Of a DNA stretch of 56,258 bases, positions 26,101 to 33,444 are shown in pieces. The DNA is from a virus, in IMG/VR virus record IMGVR_UViG_3300030106_005597, positions 2,959 to 59,216 of that record; one strand, given 5' to 3'. The translations under genes and the position numbers were made by a program. Numbering within the stretch: position 1 is the first letter of the stretch; each line of letters starts with the position of its first letter. Under the pieces are notes generated by a model that was given only the letters and a program-made list of their open reading frames with translations, searched no databases and was not told the DNA's origin.

Positions 26101-26298
26101 ACTGCTGAAGTTGAAGCAGAAGATGAACAATCAATTATGGATGACATTGAATTAGAAAATCCTGTGTTAAGTCAAAATAATCAATTACCTGGATCTTTAC
26201 CTGTACCAGGACAAGACGTAAATCCACAAACGGTAAAGGCTTTATTTCCATTTGATACTACATTAGCTGCTGCAGCAGATAGGAGAGGTCGTGGTTAA
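23119..26298 (+). CDS. Large internal virion protein 2
   Basis: A 1059-residue protein, the largest in the window. It is mostly helical, with hydrophobic Gly/Ala segments near residues 170-190 (VLGGTAGAGAGSITYDVL) and 790-840 (FAGAVVLGGSAAINPFAPAL, FVLLARRAG). The C-terminus ends QTVKALFPFDTTLAAAADRR, a pattern shared by internal proteins of marine phages. Length and membrane-prone segments fit a T7 gp16- or P22-type ejection protein that forms a channel across the envelope. No transglycosylase motif is apparent. It is translationally coupled to the preceding gene. Confidence 0.6.
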   Translation: MATLKDIQDAIDNKTFDPSKLTLGQKRVVNEAIRRGLIKGPTTSQLELQRGSAAKDVAIMSAAEKDPIGTQLQLEDSAIKGRNSAILGGDITGSITPYVLMRKKIFSAAKSKVPGNKNTGLFARTNYFKNAANNLTQRLPGRYKLFGGAMQLLAKVADPTVGRLLKSPLGRAEVYSVLGGTAGAGAGSITYDVLNETAGVQVMDAIADDLGNMPPREVNTDITANALDATFTALAWNAGAATLTPLILKSFGKVGRLAIGAKSKDAKQLVNIARDKGLPIPLVMTAREGVGLLGGFSNKFFKVLGIMPFVNGIGREALQGAEQAAGKQYLNTSVLNYGPLIKTGMLSSVLFKQADEAFKQNSALINSSYAGFESLANVIGNPRLIPTEKTKKFAKEMVDELAMSFPGIREYAEDKLGKIDINELQKLAGTADPLALFYRYVNQIGDFVTPKEYKGLIGQLNAAIEKTAYQNIRPQLWTIREALENDLNSFGGKITKENFLKDEGIKAAYDGAVKTQGKEAAELELSKKLNEAKKLRDKLYNANDTFSSIMDFYQRANITKVFKQFDNTKFTNKALAGIRGLEKDKPGNFFKALANDVFTNGTPESIDQLRKILGATAITSRKTGQAIGITKGGGEALYNAAKAKWMFNAFYKGFDSSLTPGGRTMMDEILEESTVKAGVDGVTDAMQGMVNVATRQGEEILDFSITKAKSSGGILDATKIKFSPRDTQQFNINRFLRILGIADVENDLAKDRLVKILGGPQAAKPFEEFITYMKAISDTPIADTSTFMQRRLQLGGLNSFAGAVVLGGSAAINPFAPALFVLLARRAGQILTDPIAMKAWNDALNPSEQIGLLMGKKVGQGVPGLLGIGRRYFKGRDIQTAANILKSPGVVGRLGLTQKREAFARVMNYLNDSDSDVPRIDPKNVTPQEITERLLQLDSKVPEPAYDQRTLPKNTYETLMAYESAEPSGNIDVDNNAVTFLQRSAQNEVADEVETAEVEAEDEQSIMDDIELENPVLSQNNQLPGSLPVPGQDVNPQTVKALFPFDTTLAAAADRRGRG

Positions 26299-26491
26299 AG
26301 TAGATCCAGCATTACAAAGAATAGAGTCGCATGAAAAATTGTGTCGAATCATGCAAAAGCAAACTCAAGATGATATAAAATCATTAAAACAAGACATAGC
26401 TAGAATAGAAAAAATAATGTTGACATCGGCAGGCGTATTAATTACTGGTATGGCAGGAGTTATATTAGTATTAATTACAAAAGTTTGGTGA
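26291..26491 (+). CDS. XhlA-like small membrane protein
   Basis: A 66-residue protein with a coiled coil (KQTQDDIKSLKQDIARIEK) followed by one C-terminal transmembrane helix (LTSAGVLITGMAGVILVLIT). This order is the hallmark of the haemolysin XhlA / holin-accessory group. It starts at GTG 26291 with AGGAG just before, overlapping the giant virion gene by eight bases, and its stop overlaps the next start. It may act in lysis or anchor ejection proteins. Family assignment is from topology. Confidence 0.6.
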   Translation: MVKVDPALQRIESHEKLCRIMQKQTQDDIKSLKQDIARIEKIMLTSAGVLITGMAGVILVLITKVW

Positions 26492-27162
26492 AATTAGTTT
26501 TAAATAAAAAATATCCGTACAAACACTATAATAGATTTTCAGATACAACTGGACGTAAGTATCTTGTTGATAACATAAAAGTACCTTCAGTAACCACCAT
26601 ATTAGGTGCCACTAAAGATATGAGACAATTAAATAATTGGCGTAGAAGAGTAGGAGAAAAAGAGGCTGACAGGATTATGAATCAAGCATCTACGATTGGT
26701 ACTGAAATGCATCAAGTGTTAGAATATTATCTCACAGGGCAAGGTTACTATAACGATCAAGAAGAAGGCAAAAAGCCAAGAATGATGGCAAAAACTATAT
26801 TAGATAATATAAAACTAGATGAAGTTTGGGGTAATGAAATAAGTCTTGAATATCAAAACAAATTCGCTGGCACTTGCGATTTAACGGCAGTAGCCTACGG
26901 AAAACCTAGTATAGTCGATTGGAAGCAATCAAATAAGCTTAAAAAAGAAGAATATGTTGAAGACTACAAGCATCAGCTAGGTGCCTATTATTTAGCCCAT
27001 ACAACGAATTACGGGCCCATAGAGCAGGGTGTAATCAGTATTTGTACCAGAGACCTACAATATCAAGAATTTAAGCTCTCAGAGCCTGAATTGATTGAAT
27101 ATGGTGATAAATTTTTAGAAAGATTAGAAAAATATAATAAATTACAACAGCCAACTTCTTAA
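26488..27162 (+). CDS. PD-(D/E)XK exonuclease (Cas4/RecB-like)
   Basis: A 224-residue nuclease with the RecB-family signature: GTEMH (His75), FAGTCDL (Asp131), the PD-(D/E)XK pair as SIVDWKQ (Asp144 and Lys146) and the helical Q-x-x-x-Y motif HQLGAYYLA. No four-Cys iron-sulfur pattern is present, so it is closer to phage RecB-like nucleases than to Cas4. I use GTG 26488, which overlaps the upstream TGA (GTGA). It likely trims DNA ends in recombination or replication. It converges with the SNF2 helicase gene, overlapping its end by 21 bases. Confidence 0.85.
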   Translation: MKLVLNKKYPYKHYNRFSDTTGRKYLVDNIKVPSVTTILGATKDMRQLNNWRRRVGEKEADRIMNQASTIGTEMHQVLEYYLTGQGYYNDQEEGKKPRMMAKTILDNIKLDEVWGNEISLEYQNKFAGTCDLTAVAYGKPSIVDWKQSNKLKKEEYVEDYKHQLGAYYLAHTTNYGPIEQGVISICTRDLQYQEFKLSEPELIEYGDKFLERLEKYNKLQQPTS

Positions 27163-28569
27163 GTCCTCTTCACCTAATGTTTTAGCTGCAATTTGGCCTT
27201 TGTTTATTAATGATTTCATTATAGCCTCGTCCAAAGTATTTTTAGCCACAATATCAACATAAACTACAGTTCCTTTTTGGCCCATTCTATGAGCACGATC
27301 CTCTGATTGCATTCTAACTTCAAGGTTATAATTATTAGAAAAGTAAACAACTGTGTTACAAGCTGTAAGTGTTAATCCAAAACCACCAGTTGTTGGATTT
27401 CCAACAAAAAAACGTACATTAGAATCATTCTGAAATAGCTCTACAGCTTTTTTTCTATCTTCAACACCAACTTCACCAAATATACTAACCACTGATTCTT
27501 CGCCATATTTTGATTTTAAAGAGTGAATAATTTGGTGTATATTCCAAAGGTAATTAGCCCATATTATGATTTTGCCATCTGATTCTTCAATTACTTCATG
27601 TAAAGTTTTAATTTTTTGATCATGTAGAGGTAGCATTTTACCATCATCATCTTTAGTAAACCCATTACAAACTTGATGTAATTTAATAATTTCTGTTAAT
27701 TTGTTTGAGAATGATATTGTGCTATCTTCTACTATAGCGAGCGCACTTGTTCGTAGTCTATCATATATTTTTTTGCTCTCACCCTCTAATTCAATATATC
27801 TTTTTGATCTTACCTTTGGCTTTAAATCTAAACATTGATCTTTTCGTATTCTAGTTGCAAATTGCTTTAATTTAATTTCAAGCTCCTCCAGTCTTTTATA
27901 ATATTTAGGAACCGATATAAATCTACCCGAGCCTACTGGTATGTCAGTCATTTCAGCATATCTATTTCTAAAAGCTAAATAACTACTAAATCCTAATAAT
28001 TCTGGACTTAGAAACTGACATTGTGTAAATAAATCTAATGGAGATTTTGTTATTGGGGATCCTGTTAATATACGCCTCATATGAGATAATTTTCTTAATC
28101 CTAAAATATTTTTTGTTCTTTTTGCTGATTTGTTTTTTATTGTGGTTGATTCATCCAATACTACAAAGTTTAATTTATTTTTAGTCAAATAATCAACACA
28201 TGCATCAAACCCCCTTTTGGTGGACAAAGCTTCTACGTTTATTAGAAAGATTCTAAGGTGTTGAAATTCATTTAATTTATAATAGTCTTTTGGTTTATCT
28301 AAATTCCATTTATAAATACTTTTTTTTAATACATCGGGCATGTGTGTTTCTATCTCTGTTTCCCAAATCGTATAAACTGATTTTGGTGCAATTATTAAAG
28401 CTGCGTTTATTTTTCTTTGAAAAAACAAATAAGACATATTATCAATGGTGACTTTTGTTTTGCCAGTACCCATTTCCATGAAATAAGCCCATTGAACTTT
28501 TTCTGCAGATTCATTGAGAGCGTCCCTCTGATGTTTGTAGGGTTTTGTTTTATACGGATATTTCCACAT
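27142..28569 (-). CDS. SNF2-family helicase/ATPase
   Basis: A 475-residue superfamily 2 ATPase of the SNF2 type. Motifs seen: the Q-like YKHQRDAL, Walker A MGTGKTK (Lys37), Ia IIAPKSV, Walker B LDEST (Asp139, Glu140; the phage variant of DExH), III LTGSPITKSP, and C-terminal TTGGFGLTLTACN and QSEDRAHRMGQKG (motif VI). There is no extra DNA-binding domain. Such proteins are common in phage replication modules and probably remodel DNA or strip proteins. It is the only minus-strand gene inside the replication block and has its own promoter with a three-base leader. Confidence 0.9.
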   Translation of the reverse strand: MWKYPYKTKPYKHQRDALNESAEKVQWAYFMEMGTGKTKVTIDNMSYLFFQRKINAALIIAPKSVYTIWETEIETHMPDVLKKSIYKWNLDKPKDYYKLNEFQHLRIFLINVEALSTKRGFDACVDYLTKNKLNFVVLDESTTIKNKSAKRTKNILGLRKLSHMRRILTGSPITKSPLDLFTQCQFLSPELLGFSSYLAFRNRYAEMTDIPVGSGRFISVPKYYKRLEELEIKLKQFATRIRKDQCLDLKPKVRSKRYIELEGESKKIYDRLRTSALAIVEDSTISFSNKLTEIIKLHQVCNGFTKDDDGKMLPLHDQKIKTLHEVIEESDGKIIIWANYLWNIHQIIHSLKSKYGEESVVSIFGEVGVEDRKKAVELFQNDSNVRFFVGNPTTGGFGLTLTACNTVVYFSNNYNLEVRMQSEDRAHRMGQKGTVVYVDIVAKNTLDEAIMKSLINKGQIAAKTLGEEDLRSWLL

Positions 28570-28578
28570 CTAAAAAAA

Positions 28579-28606
28579 TATATAATTTTTTTATTGCAAA
28601 GATCAA
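28579..28606 (-). promoter_or_regulatory. Minus-strand promoter of the SNF2 gene
   Basis: On the minus strand, TTGATC (28606-28601), 16-base spacer, TATATA (28584-28579). The expected start is at about 28572, only three bases before the ATG at 28569, which lacks a Shine-Dalgarno site. A TATAAT box at 28581-28586 on the other strand may serve the 28639 gene, but its -35 is poor. Confidence 0.45.
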
Positions 28607-28638
28607 GAAGATAATTTACAGACACTACAGGAGGAAAT

Positions 28639-29178
28639 ATGGATATAGAAAAAATGTCATCCATTGACATTAGTCAGGAAAATATAAAATCAATTACTGA
28701 TAAATGTCACCAACTACAACAACTCCAAAAGCAATATAAGGAAAAAGAGGAAGAGCTTTCAAAGATAAAATCTCAAGTAAGAGATATGGAAGAACGAATC
28801 ATTCCTGAAATGATGCAGGAAGCTGGTGTGTCAAAAATTAAACTCAAAGATGGCACAGAAGTAGAGGTTAAACCTTTCTACGCAGCAAAAATTCCTGAAT
28901 CAAGAGTTGACGAAGCTTTCGGTTGGTTGAGAGGGCAGGGCTTTGAAGATCTTATTAAGAACACAGTCACTGCTAATTTCAATCGAGGCCAGGACAACCA
29001 AGTGTCGGAGCTTATAAAAGTTTGTGAGGAACATGGATTTGCTTATTCTAAAAAAGAAAAAGTTGAGCCTATGACTTTAAAAGCTTTTGTAAGAGAACAA
29101 ATTGAAAGTGGTAATAAAATACCTTTTGATTTGTTTGGCGTTTATATTGCAACTAAAACAAAAATAACAAACAAATAA
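28639..29178 (+). CDS. Replication-module coiled-coil protein
   Basis: A 179-residue acidic protein with an N-terminal coiled coil (QLQQLQKQYKEKEEELSKIK) and a conserved body (VSKIKLKDGTEVEVKPFYAA, GFEDLIKNTVTANFNRG, PMTLKAFVREQIESG) that I know from marine phage replication clusters. It has a strong AGGAGG site and opens the plus-strand replication operon. A role as an accessory or loader protein is plausible, but I know no demonstrated function. Confidence 0.65.
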   Translation: MDIEKMSSIDISQENIKSITDKCHQLQQLQKQYKEKEEELSKIKSQVRDMEERIIPEMMQEAGVSKIKLKDGTEVEVKPFYAAKIPESRVDEAFGWLRGQGFEDLIKNTVTANFNRGQDNQVSELIKVCEEHGFAYSKKEKVEPMTLKAFVREQIESGNKIPFDLFGVYIATKTKITNK

Positions 29179-29188
29179 CGGAGAACAA

Positions 29189-29980
29189 ATGAAAATAAAA
29201 GACGGACAATCAAGTGCAGTAGCGACTAAAAAAGAAGCTGGTGCTGTTGCCAATTTTAACATTGAGCAATTTGCCGATGCTGGTTTTGATAATGTAGACT
29301 CTAAAAGTTTAGCATTACCATTTCTTAAAGTGCTTGGACAATTATCACCGCAAGTAACACAAGGTGATAGTAATTTCATACCAGAAGCAAGAGCAGGTAT
29401 GATTTACAACACTGTTACTGATGAACTTTATGATGGTCACAAAGGTATCACAGTAATACCTTGTTTCTACAAATTAGAGTACATCGAATGGAGAGACAGA
29501 GATAAAGGTGCTGTAGCTCCAGTAAATGTTTATCCAAGTGATTCAGATATCATGAGTAAAACAACCCGTGGTGATGATGGTAAGGATAGACTAGAAAATG
29601 GAAACTATATTGAGGAAACAGCATCTCATTATGTAATGGTTGTTGAAGCTAATAAAACATCAACAGCTCTTATCACAATGAAATCCACACAGAGAAAAAA
29701 ATCTAAAAAGTGGAACTCCATGATGATGTCACTAAGGCAGCAGAGAAAAAATGGAAAAGGTTTTTTTAAACCAGCACCATTTACTCAGCTTTACAGTATG
29801 AGCACAGTCCTTGAAAAAAATAATCTTGGATCTTGGTTTGGTTGGGAGATATCTCACATAGGACCAGTGCAATCAGAGGAGGTTATGAAATCAGCTTTCG
29901 AGTTTTATGAAAGTTGTAAGAAGGGGTCCGTGAGAGTCAATCACGGAAAAGAAGAACAGGTAGCTAAAACTCCATTCTAA
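29189..29980 (+). CDS. Possible ssDNA-binding or recombination protein
   Basis: A 263-residue protein found in many marine phages next to primase and helicase genes. The centre holds beta strands (YDGHKGITVIPCFYKLEYIE, HYVMVVEANKTSTALITM) and a basic patch (STQRKKSKKWNSMMMSLRQQ) that could bind DNA. The C-terminus ends KTPF, faintly like the PF tip of single-strand binding proteins but without the acidic tail. The position directly before the primase is the main argument for a replication role. Not certain. Confidence 0.5.
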   Translation: MKIKDGQSSAVATKKEAGAVANFNIEQFADAGFDNVDSKSLALPFLKVLGQLSPQVTQGDSNFIPEARAGMIYNTVTDELYDGHKGITVIPCFYKLEYIEWRDRDKGAVAPVNVYPSDSDIMSKTTRGDDGKDRLENGNYIEETASHYVMVVEANKTSTALITMKSTQRKKSKKWNSMMMSLRQQRKNGKGFFKPAPFTQLYSMSTVLEKNNLGSWFGWEISHIGPVQSEEVMKSAFEFYESCKKGSVRVNHGKEEQVAKTPF

Positions 29981-29981
29981 T

Positions 29982-31553
29982 ATGGACCTACTTGACAAAA
30001 CCCTGGAGGAGTTTGTATTACTCTTCCAGGGCTCAACTACATATTTTGGTGTATCAAAACCTACGGGTAAGAAGAACTCGAAGGGTAAGGCGGAATTCAA
30101 ACATTGGCTTGAACCTTCTTCAATGACGATAGAACATTGGAGGCAACATTTAAAAGGAGAAGCTTACTATGGATCCGTTCCCATTCGAGATGATAATACA
30201 TGCAGTTGGGGGGTCATCGATGTTGATCGTTATAATATACGGCATCAAGACCTTATATCCATTATTCGTAAAAGAAAATACCCGCTCGTCCCGTTCAGAT
30301 CAAAATCCAACGGACTCCATCTAATTTTATTTATTGAAGGTGTAATAGCTGCATCTTCAATGAGAAAAAAATTAATCGAGATAGCATCTGACTTAGGTAT
30401 TAACGATACAACAACAGATATTTTTCCTGCACAAGATGAAGTTGATTTGTCTCCCGAAAAGTGGGACGAAAAAAGAAAAGGTAACTTTGTTAATTTGCCT
30501 TATCAAAAAGCACATATGACTACAAGAGTTGCAATGGATGATGAATGCAACGCAATTCAAATTAAAGATTTATATAATTTTGTAAAAAAATTTAAAGTTA
30601 CACCACAACAATTTAAAAAAATTAAAATATTTCAAGATGATGAAACAAAAGATTATCCACCTTGCATAGTAAATTTTATGAAAAACAAAGTGCAAAAAGG
30701 TGAGGGTAGAAATGATGCTATGTTCAATGTTGCTGTTTTAGCAAAAAAAATTAATCCAGACCCTATAATGTATGAGGAGTGGACAAGAGAGATGATGCTT
30801 AAAGTATGTTCTGAAAAGCTACATCCAAAAGAATTACAAGCTATATTTAAAGGTGTTGAAAACAAAGATTATGCCTACAAATGTAAAACATCTATTGCAA
30901 GAATGCACTGCGTATCTAGTGAATGCATAAAAAGAAAATTAGGTATTGGAGCAAATGAAGCTTTACCTGAAGTAGGAAAATTAATTAAAGTAAATTCTTA
31001 TCCTGAACCATATTGGATTTTACCCATACAAGGAAAATCTATAAGATTATCTACAAAACAATTATATCAACAACAATTGTTAGGAGAGCAATTATTAAAT
31101 TTTGATATCGTTTGGAGACCACTCAAACCAACCAAAAGAGATCCGGATCCATATCGAGATTGGTTAGAGGAACTTGTATCTAACAAACAAGATATGGAAG
31201 GCTATGATGAGCATGAAGAAAGAGAAGATGTTTTTAATTCAAGAATGTCTAGATTTCTTGAAGATGTTGAGGATACCACCGAGTTTGATCAAATAGACTC
31301 TGGGAATATTTGGAAGGATGAAAGTGAGATGAGATTTAAATTAGAAACTTTTAGATCTTTTATGAAAAAAATGGGTTACAATTGGAATGAAAAAGAGTGT
31401 ACAAGATTTTTAGAAACTGGTGGAGCACAACCTAAAAAGAAGTTTCAAAATATAAGCAGCAGACATTGGGTTGTAAGTTTACCAAAACAAACAGAGCACA
31501 AAAATAAAGATGTCAAATTCACTAAAACAAAAGCTTCGTGGGAAGACAATTAA
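29982..31553 (+). CDS. Archaeo-eukaryotic-type primase
   Basis: A 523-residue protein with an AEP primase domain of the TOTE/primase-polymerase kind. Seen are the metal pair in SWGVIDVDRY (Asp80, Asp82) and the sxH-type motif RSKSNGLHLILFI (His113). The DIFPAQDEVDL ... GNFVNLPY stretch continues the catalytic domain. A C-terminal part includes Cys residues spaced as a small zinc site (YKCKTSIARMHCVSSECIKR). No helicase domain is fused, so the separate UvrD-like or SNF2 proteins must unwind. It would prime DNA synthesis for the family A polymerase. It overlaps the helicase gene by 44 bases. Confidence 0.8.
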   Translation: MDLLDKTLEEFVLLFQGSTTYFGVSKPTGKKNSKGKAEFKHWLEPSSMTIEHWRQHLKGEAYYGSVPIRDDNTCSWGVIDVDRYNIRHQDLISIIRKRKYPLVPFRSKSNGLHLILFIEGVIAASSMRKKLIEIASDLGINDTTTDIFPAQDEVDLSPEKWDEKRKGNFVNLPYQKAHMTTRVAMDDECNAIQIKDLYNFVKKFKVTPQQFKKIKIFQDDETKDYPPCIVNFMKNKVQKGEGRNDAMFNVAVLAKKINPDPIMYEEWTREMMLKVCSEKLHPKELQAIFKGVENKDYAYKCKTSIARMHCVSSECIKRKLGIGANEALPEVGKLIKVNSYPEPYWILPIQGKSIRLSTKQLYQQQLLGEQLLNFDIVWRPLKPTKRDPDPYRDWLEELVSNKQDMEGYDEHEEREDVFNSRMSRFLEDVEDTTEFDQIDSGNIWKDESEMRFKLETFRSFMKKMGYNWNEKECTRFLETGGAQPKKKFQNISSRHWVVSLPKQTEHKNKDVKFTKTKASWEDN

Positions 31554-33135
31554 AATATTTGGACCACCAGGCACAGGTAAAACAGAAAATTTATTGAAAC
31601 GTGTAAAACGTTATCTTGAAAAAGGTTATTCACCAGATGAAATTTGTTATGTTTCATTTACAAATAAAGCTGTAAATGAGTGTGTGAGTAGAGTTAGAAC
31701 AAAATTTAAAGATTATGATGAGGATGCTTTTAAATATTTTAGAACTTTACATAGTTTAGCTAGACAACAATTTGCAGAGATACCTGTATTAGATCCTAAG
31801 GCAGATCTTCTTATGTTTCATACCCAGTATGGAACTGTAAAGATTGGTTTTAAAGATACTTGGGATGATCAAAAAGTATATAACAATTGGTCTCTACAGA
31901 TTTACGATAGAGCTAGAAATATGAAGGTAGATCCTGTTGCTCTTTACAAACAACAACCTAGAAAGTCTGTAAGACTACAACAGTTTAAATCTATCATTGC
32001 AGGATACGAAGAATTTAAAACTATGGAAACGCCCACAGGACAACGGACACCAGACAGATTAGACTTCACAGATATGGTAGAAAGATACATAACCGATGGT
32101 TTAGTTATACCTTTTAAAGTTTTGATGGTGGATGAAGCTCAAGATCTTACGCCTTTACAGTGGGATATGATTGTAAAGATAGCAGGGGCAGTTGAGAGAG
32201 TGTATATTGCAGGCGATGATGATCAAGCTATCTATGAATGGAATGGAGCTGACGTAAATTTATTTCAAACTTTTCCTGGTCGAGCTTTAGTTTTAAAAAA
32301 GTCTGTGAGACTTAATAAGAATATACATTTTTTTTCTAAATGTTTATTGGCTAGTATGGGAGATAACAGAGTCGCTAAAGAATTCTATTCTAATGGATCT
32401 AATGGTGCTATCTATCGATGGACTGGATTAAAAAAAATACCTTGGGATTTAGATGGTAGTTGGATGGTATTGGCTCGTATCAATGATGTTAAACGAGAGC
32501 TGCAGCAGGAAGCTCGTAATCTTTCTTTATATTATCAGGATGTAAAAGGTAATAAATCCTTTGACCCGAATCAATTTTTAGCGATAGAGTATTGGAATAA
32601 AATTTGTGACGGTGGTGCTATTGGTAGAGAAGAAGCGTGCACCATGTATGAATATTTATTAAACATAGATCACGGATACCGGTCATCGGACAGTAAGAAA
32701 TGGAGTTTTGCTCATCCGAATCAAGTGTTTACATTTGATGAATTACATTTAAGGTGTGGTATGCGTGATGAAAAAGCACCATGGGATCAAGTATTTATGA
32801 GAAAATTTAAAGATAAAGATAAAAAATACTTTGATAAATTAATGAAAGAGGGTGTTGATCTTACGGCTCCACCAAAAATAATTATAGATACGATACATCA
32901 AGTCAAAGGTGGAGAGGCAGACAATGTTGTTCTGGCTAGTAAATGTAACTTCCCATCACATTTTGATAAAAAAAATTTACAAGAAAAGGTAAAAGAACTT
33001 CGGGTTTGGTATACAGGTGCCACCAGATCCAAACAAACTTTACATTTGTTAGGCACTTATCATCAATATAATTTTCCATTAGGAAAATATTTTAAAACAT
33101 ACGAGGCAAACTATGACAGACAAAGACATGTTTGA
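31510..33135 (+). CDS. Superfamily 1 UvrD/Rep-like helicase
   Basis: A 541-residue SF1A helicase. Motifs: Walker A FGPPGTGKTE (residues 17-26), Ia YVSFTNKAVNECVSRV, Ib-like RTLHSLA, Walker B LMVDEAQDLTPLQ (Asp208, Glu209), III GDDDQAIYEWNGA, motif V TIHQVKGGEADNVVLAS and VI YTGATRSKQTLHLL. It is shorter than cellular UvrD, with reduced 1B/2B insertions. It probably unwinds DNA 3' to 5' during replication. Being the only clear processive helicase here, it may replace a DnaB-type enzyme. It overlaps the primase and DUF3310 genes. Confidence 0.9.
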   Translation: MSNSLKQKLRGKTIKIFGPPGTGKTENLLKRVKRYLEKGYSPDEICYVSFTNKAVNECVSRVRTKFKDYDEDAFKYFRTLHSLARQQFAEIPVLDPKADLLMFHTQYGTVKIGFKDTWDDQKVYNNWSLQIYDRARNMKVDPVALYKQQPRKSVRLQQFKSIIAGYEEFKTMETPTGQRTPDRLDFTDMVERYITDGLVIPFKVLMVDEAQDLTPLQWDMIVKIAGAVERVYIAGDDDQAIYEWNGADVNLFQTFPGRALVLKKSVRLNKNIHFFSKCLLASMGDNRVAKEFYSNGSNGAIYRWTGLKKIPWDLDGSWMVLARINDVKRELQQEARNLSLYYQDVKGNKSFDPNQFLAIEYWNKICDGGAIGREEACTMYEYLLNIDHGYRSSDSKKWSFAHPNQVFTFDELHLRCGMRDEKAPWDQVFMRKFKDKDKKYFDKLMKEGVDLTAPPKIIIDTIHQVKGGEADNVVLASKCNFPSHFDKKNLQEKVKELRVWYTGATRSKQTLHLLGTYHQYNFPLGKYFKTYEANYDRQRHV

Positions 33136-33355
33136 GGATGCATTCCCGCAAGATAAACAAATCGGAGGATCTCATTACAAACATTTTACCATTCAACCAT
33201 ATGAATTTATTGCAAAAAATAATCTTTCATTCTTTCAAGGAAATATTGTGAAATATGTTTGCAGGTATTTATTTAAAAACGGAATAGAAGATTTAGAAAA
33301 AATTATACATTATTGCCAATTAGAAATTAAAAAAATAAAAGACACAAAAAAATGA
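33113..33355 (+). CDS. DUF3310 protein
   Basis: An 80-residue protein of the DUF3310 family (PF11753), frequent in phage replication modules. Recognisable are GGSHYKHFTIQPYEFIAKNN, then FFQGNIVKYVCRYLFKNG and EDLEKIIHYCQLEI. Similar domains are sometimes called nucleotide-kinase-like, but I know no proven activity. It overlaps the helicase gene by 23 bases and the next small gene by four (ATGA). Confidence 0.85.
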   Translation: MTDKDMFEDAFPQDKQIGGSHYKHFTIQPYEFIAKNNLSFFQGNIVKYVCRYLFKNGIEDLEKIIHYCQLEIKKIKDTKK

Positions 33356-33444
33356 CAATCGTTTATGGTCTAGGTATGTTGCTTCTAGGAGTAGTTGCAA
33401 TTTTAATAGCAGCAGTTATAACTTATTATATAATTAATAGATGA
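33352..33444 (+). CDS. 30-residue transmembrane peptide
   Basis: The frame encodes MTIVYGLGMLLLGVVAILIA followed by AVITYYIINR, nearly all one membrane helix with a single positive end. The ATG overlaps the DUF3310 stop and its TGA overlaps the polymerase ATG, both as ATGA, so the frame is held on both sides by translational coupling. Such precise packing argues that it is a real gene. Possibly it tethers or signals at the membrane; function unknown. Confidence 0.65.
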   Translation: MTIVYGLGMLLLGVVAILIAAVITYYIINR

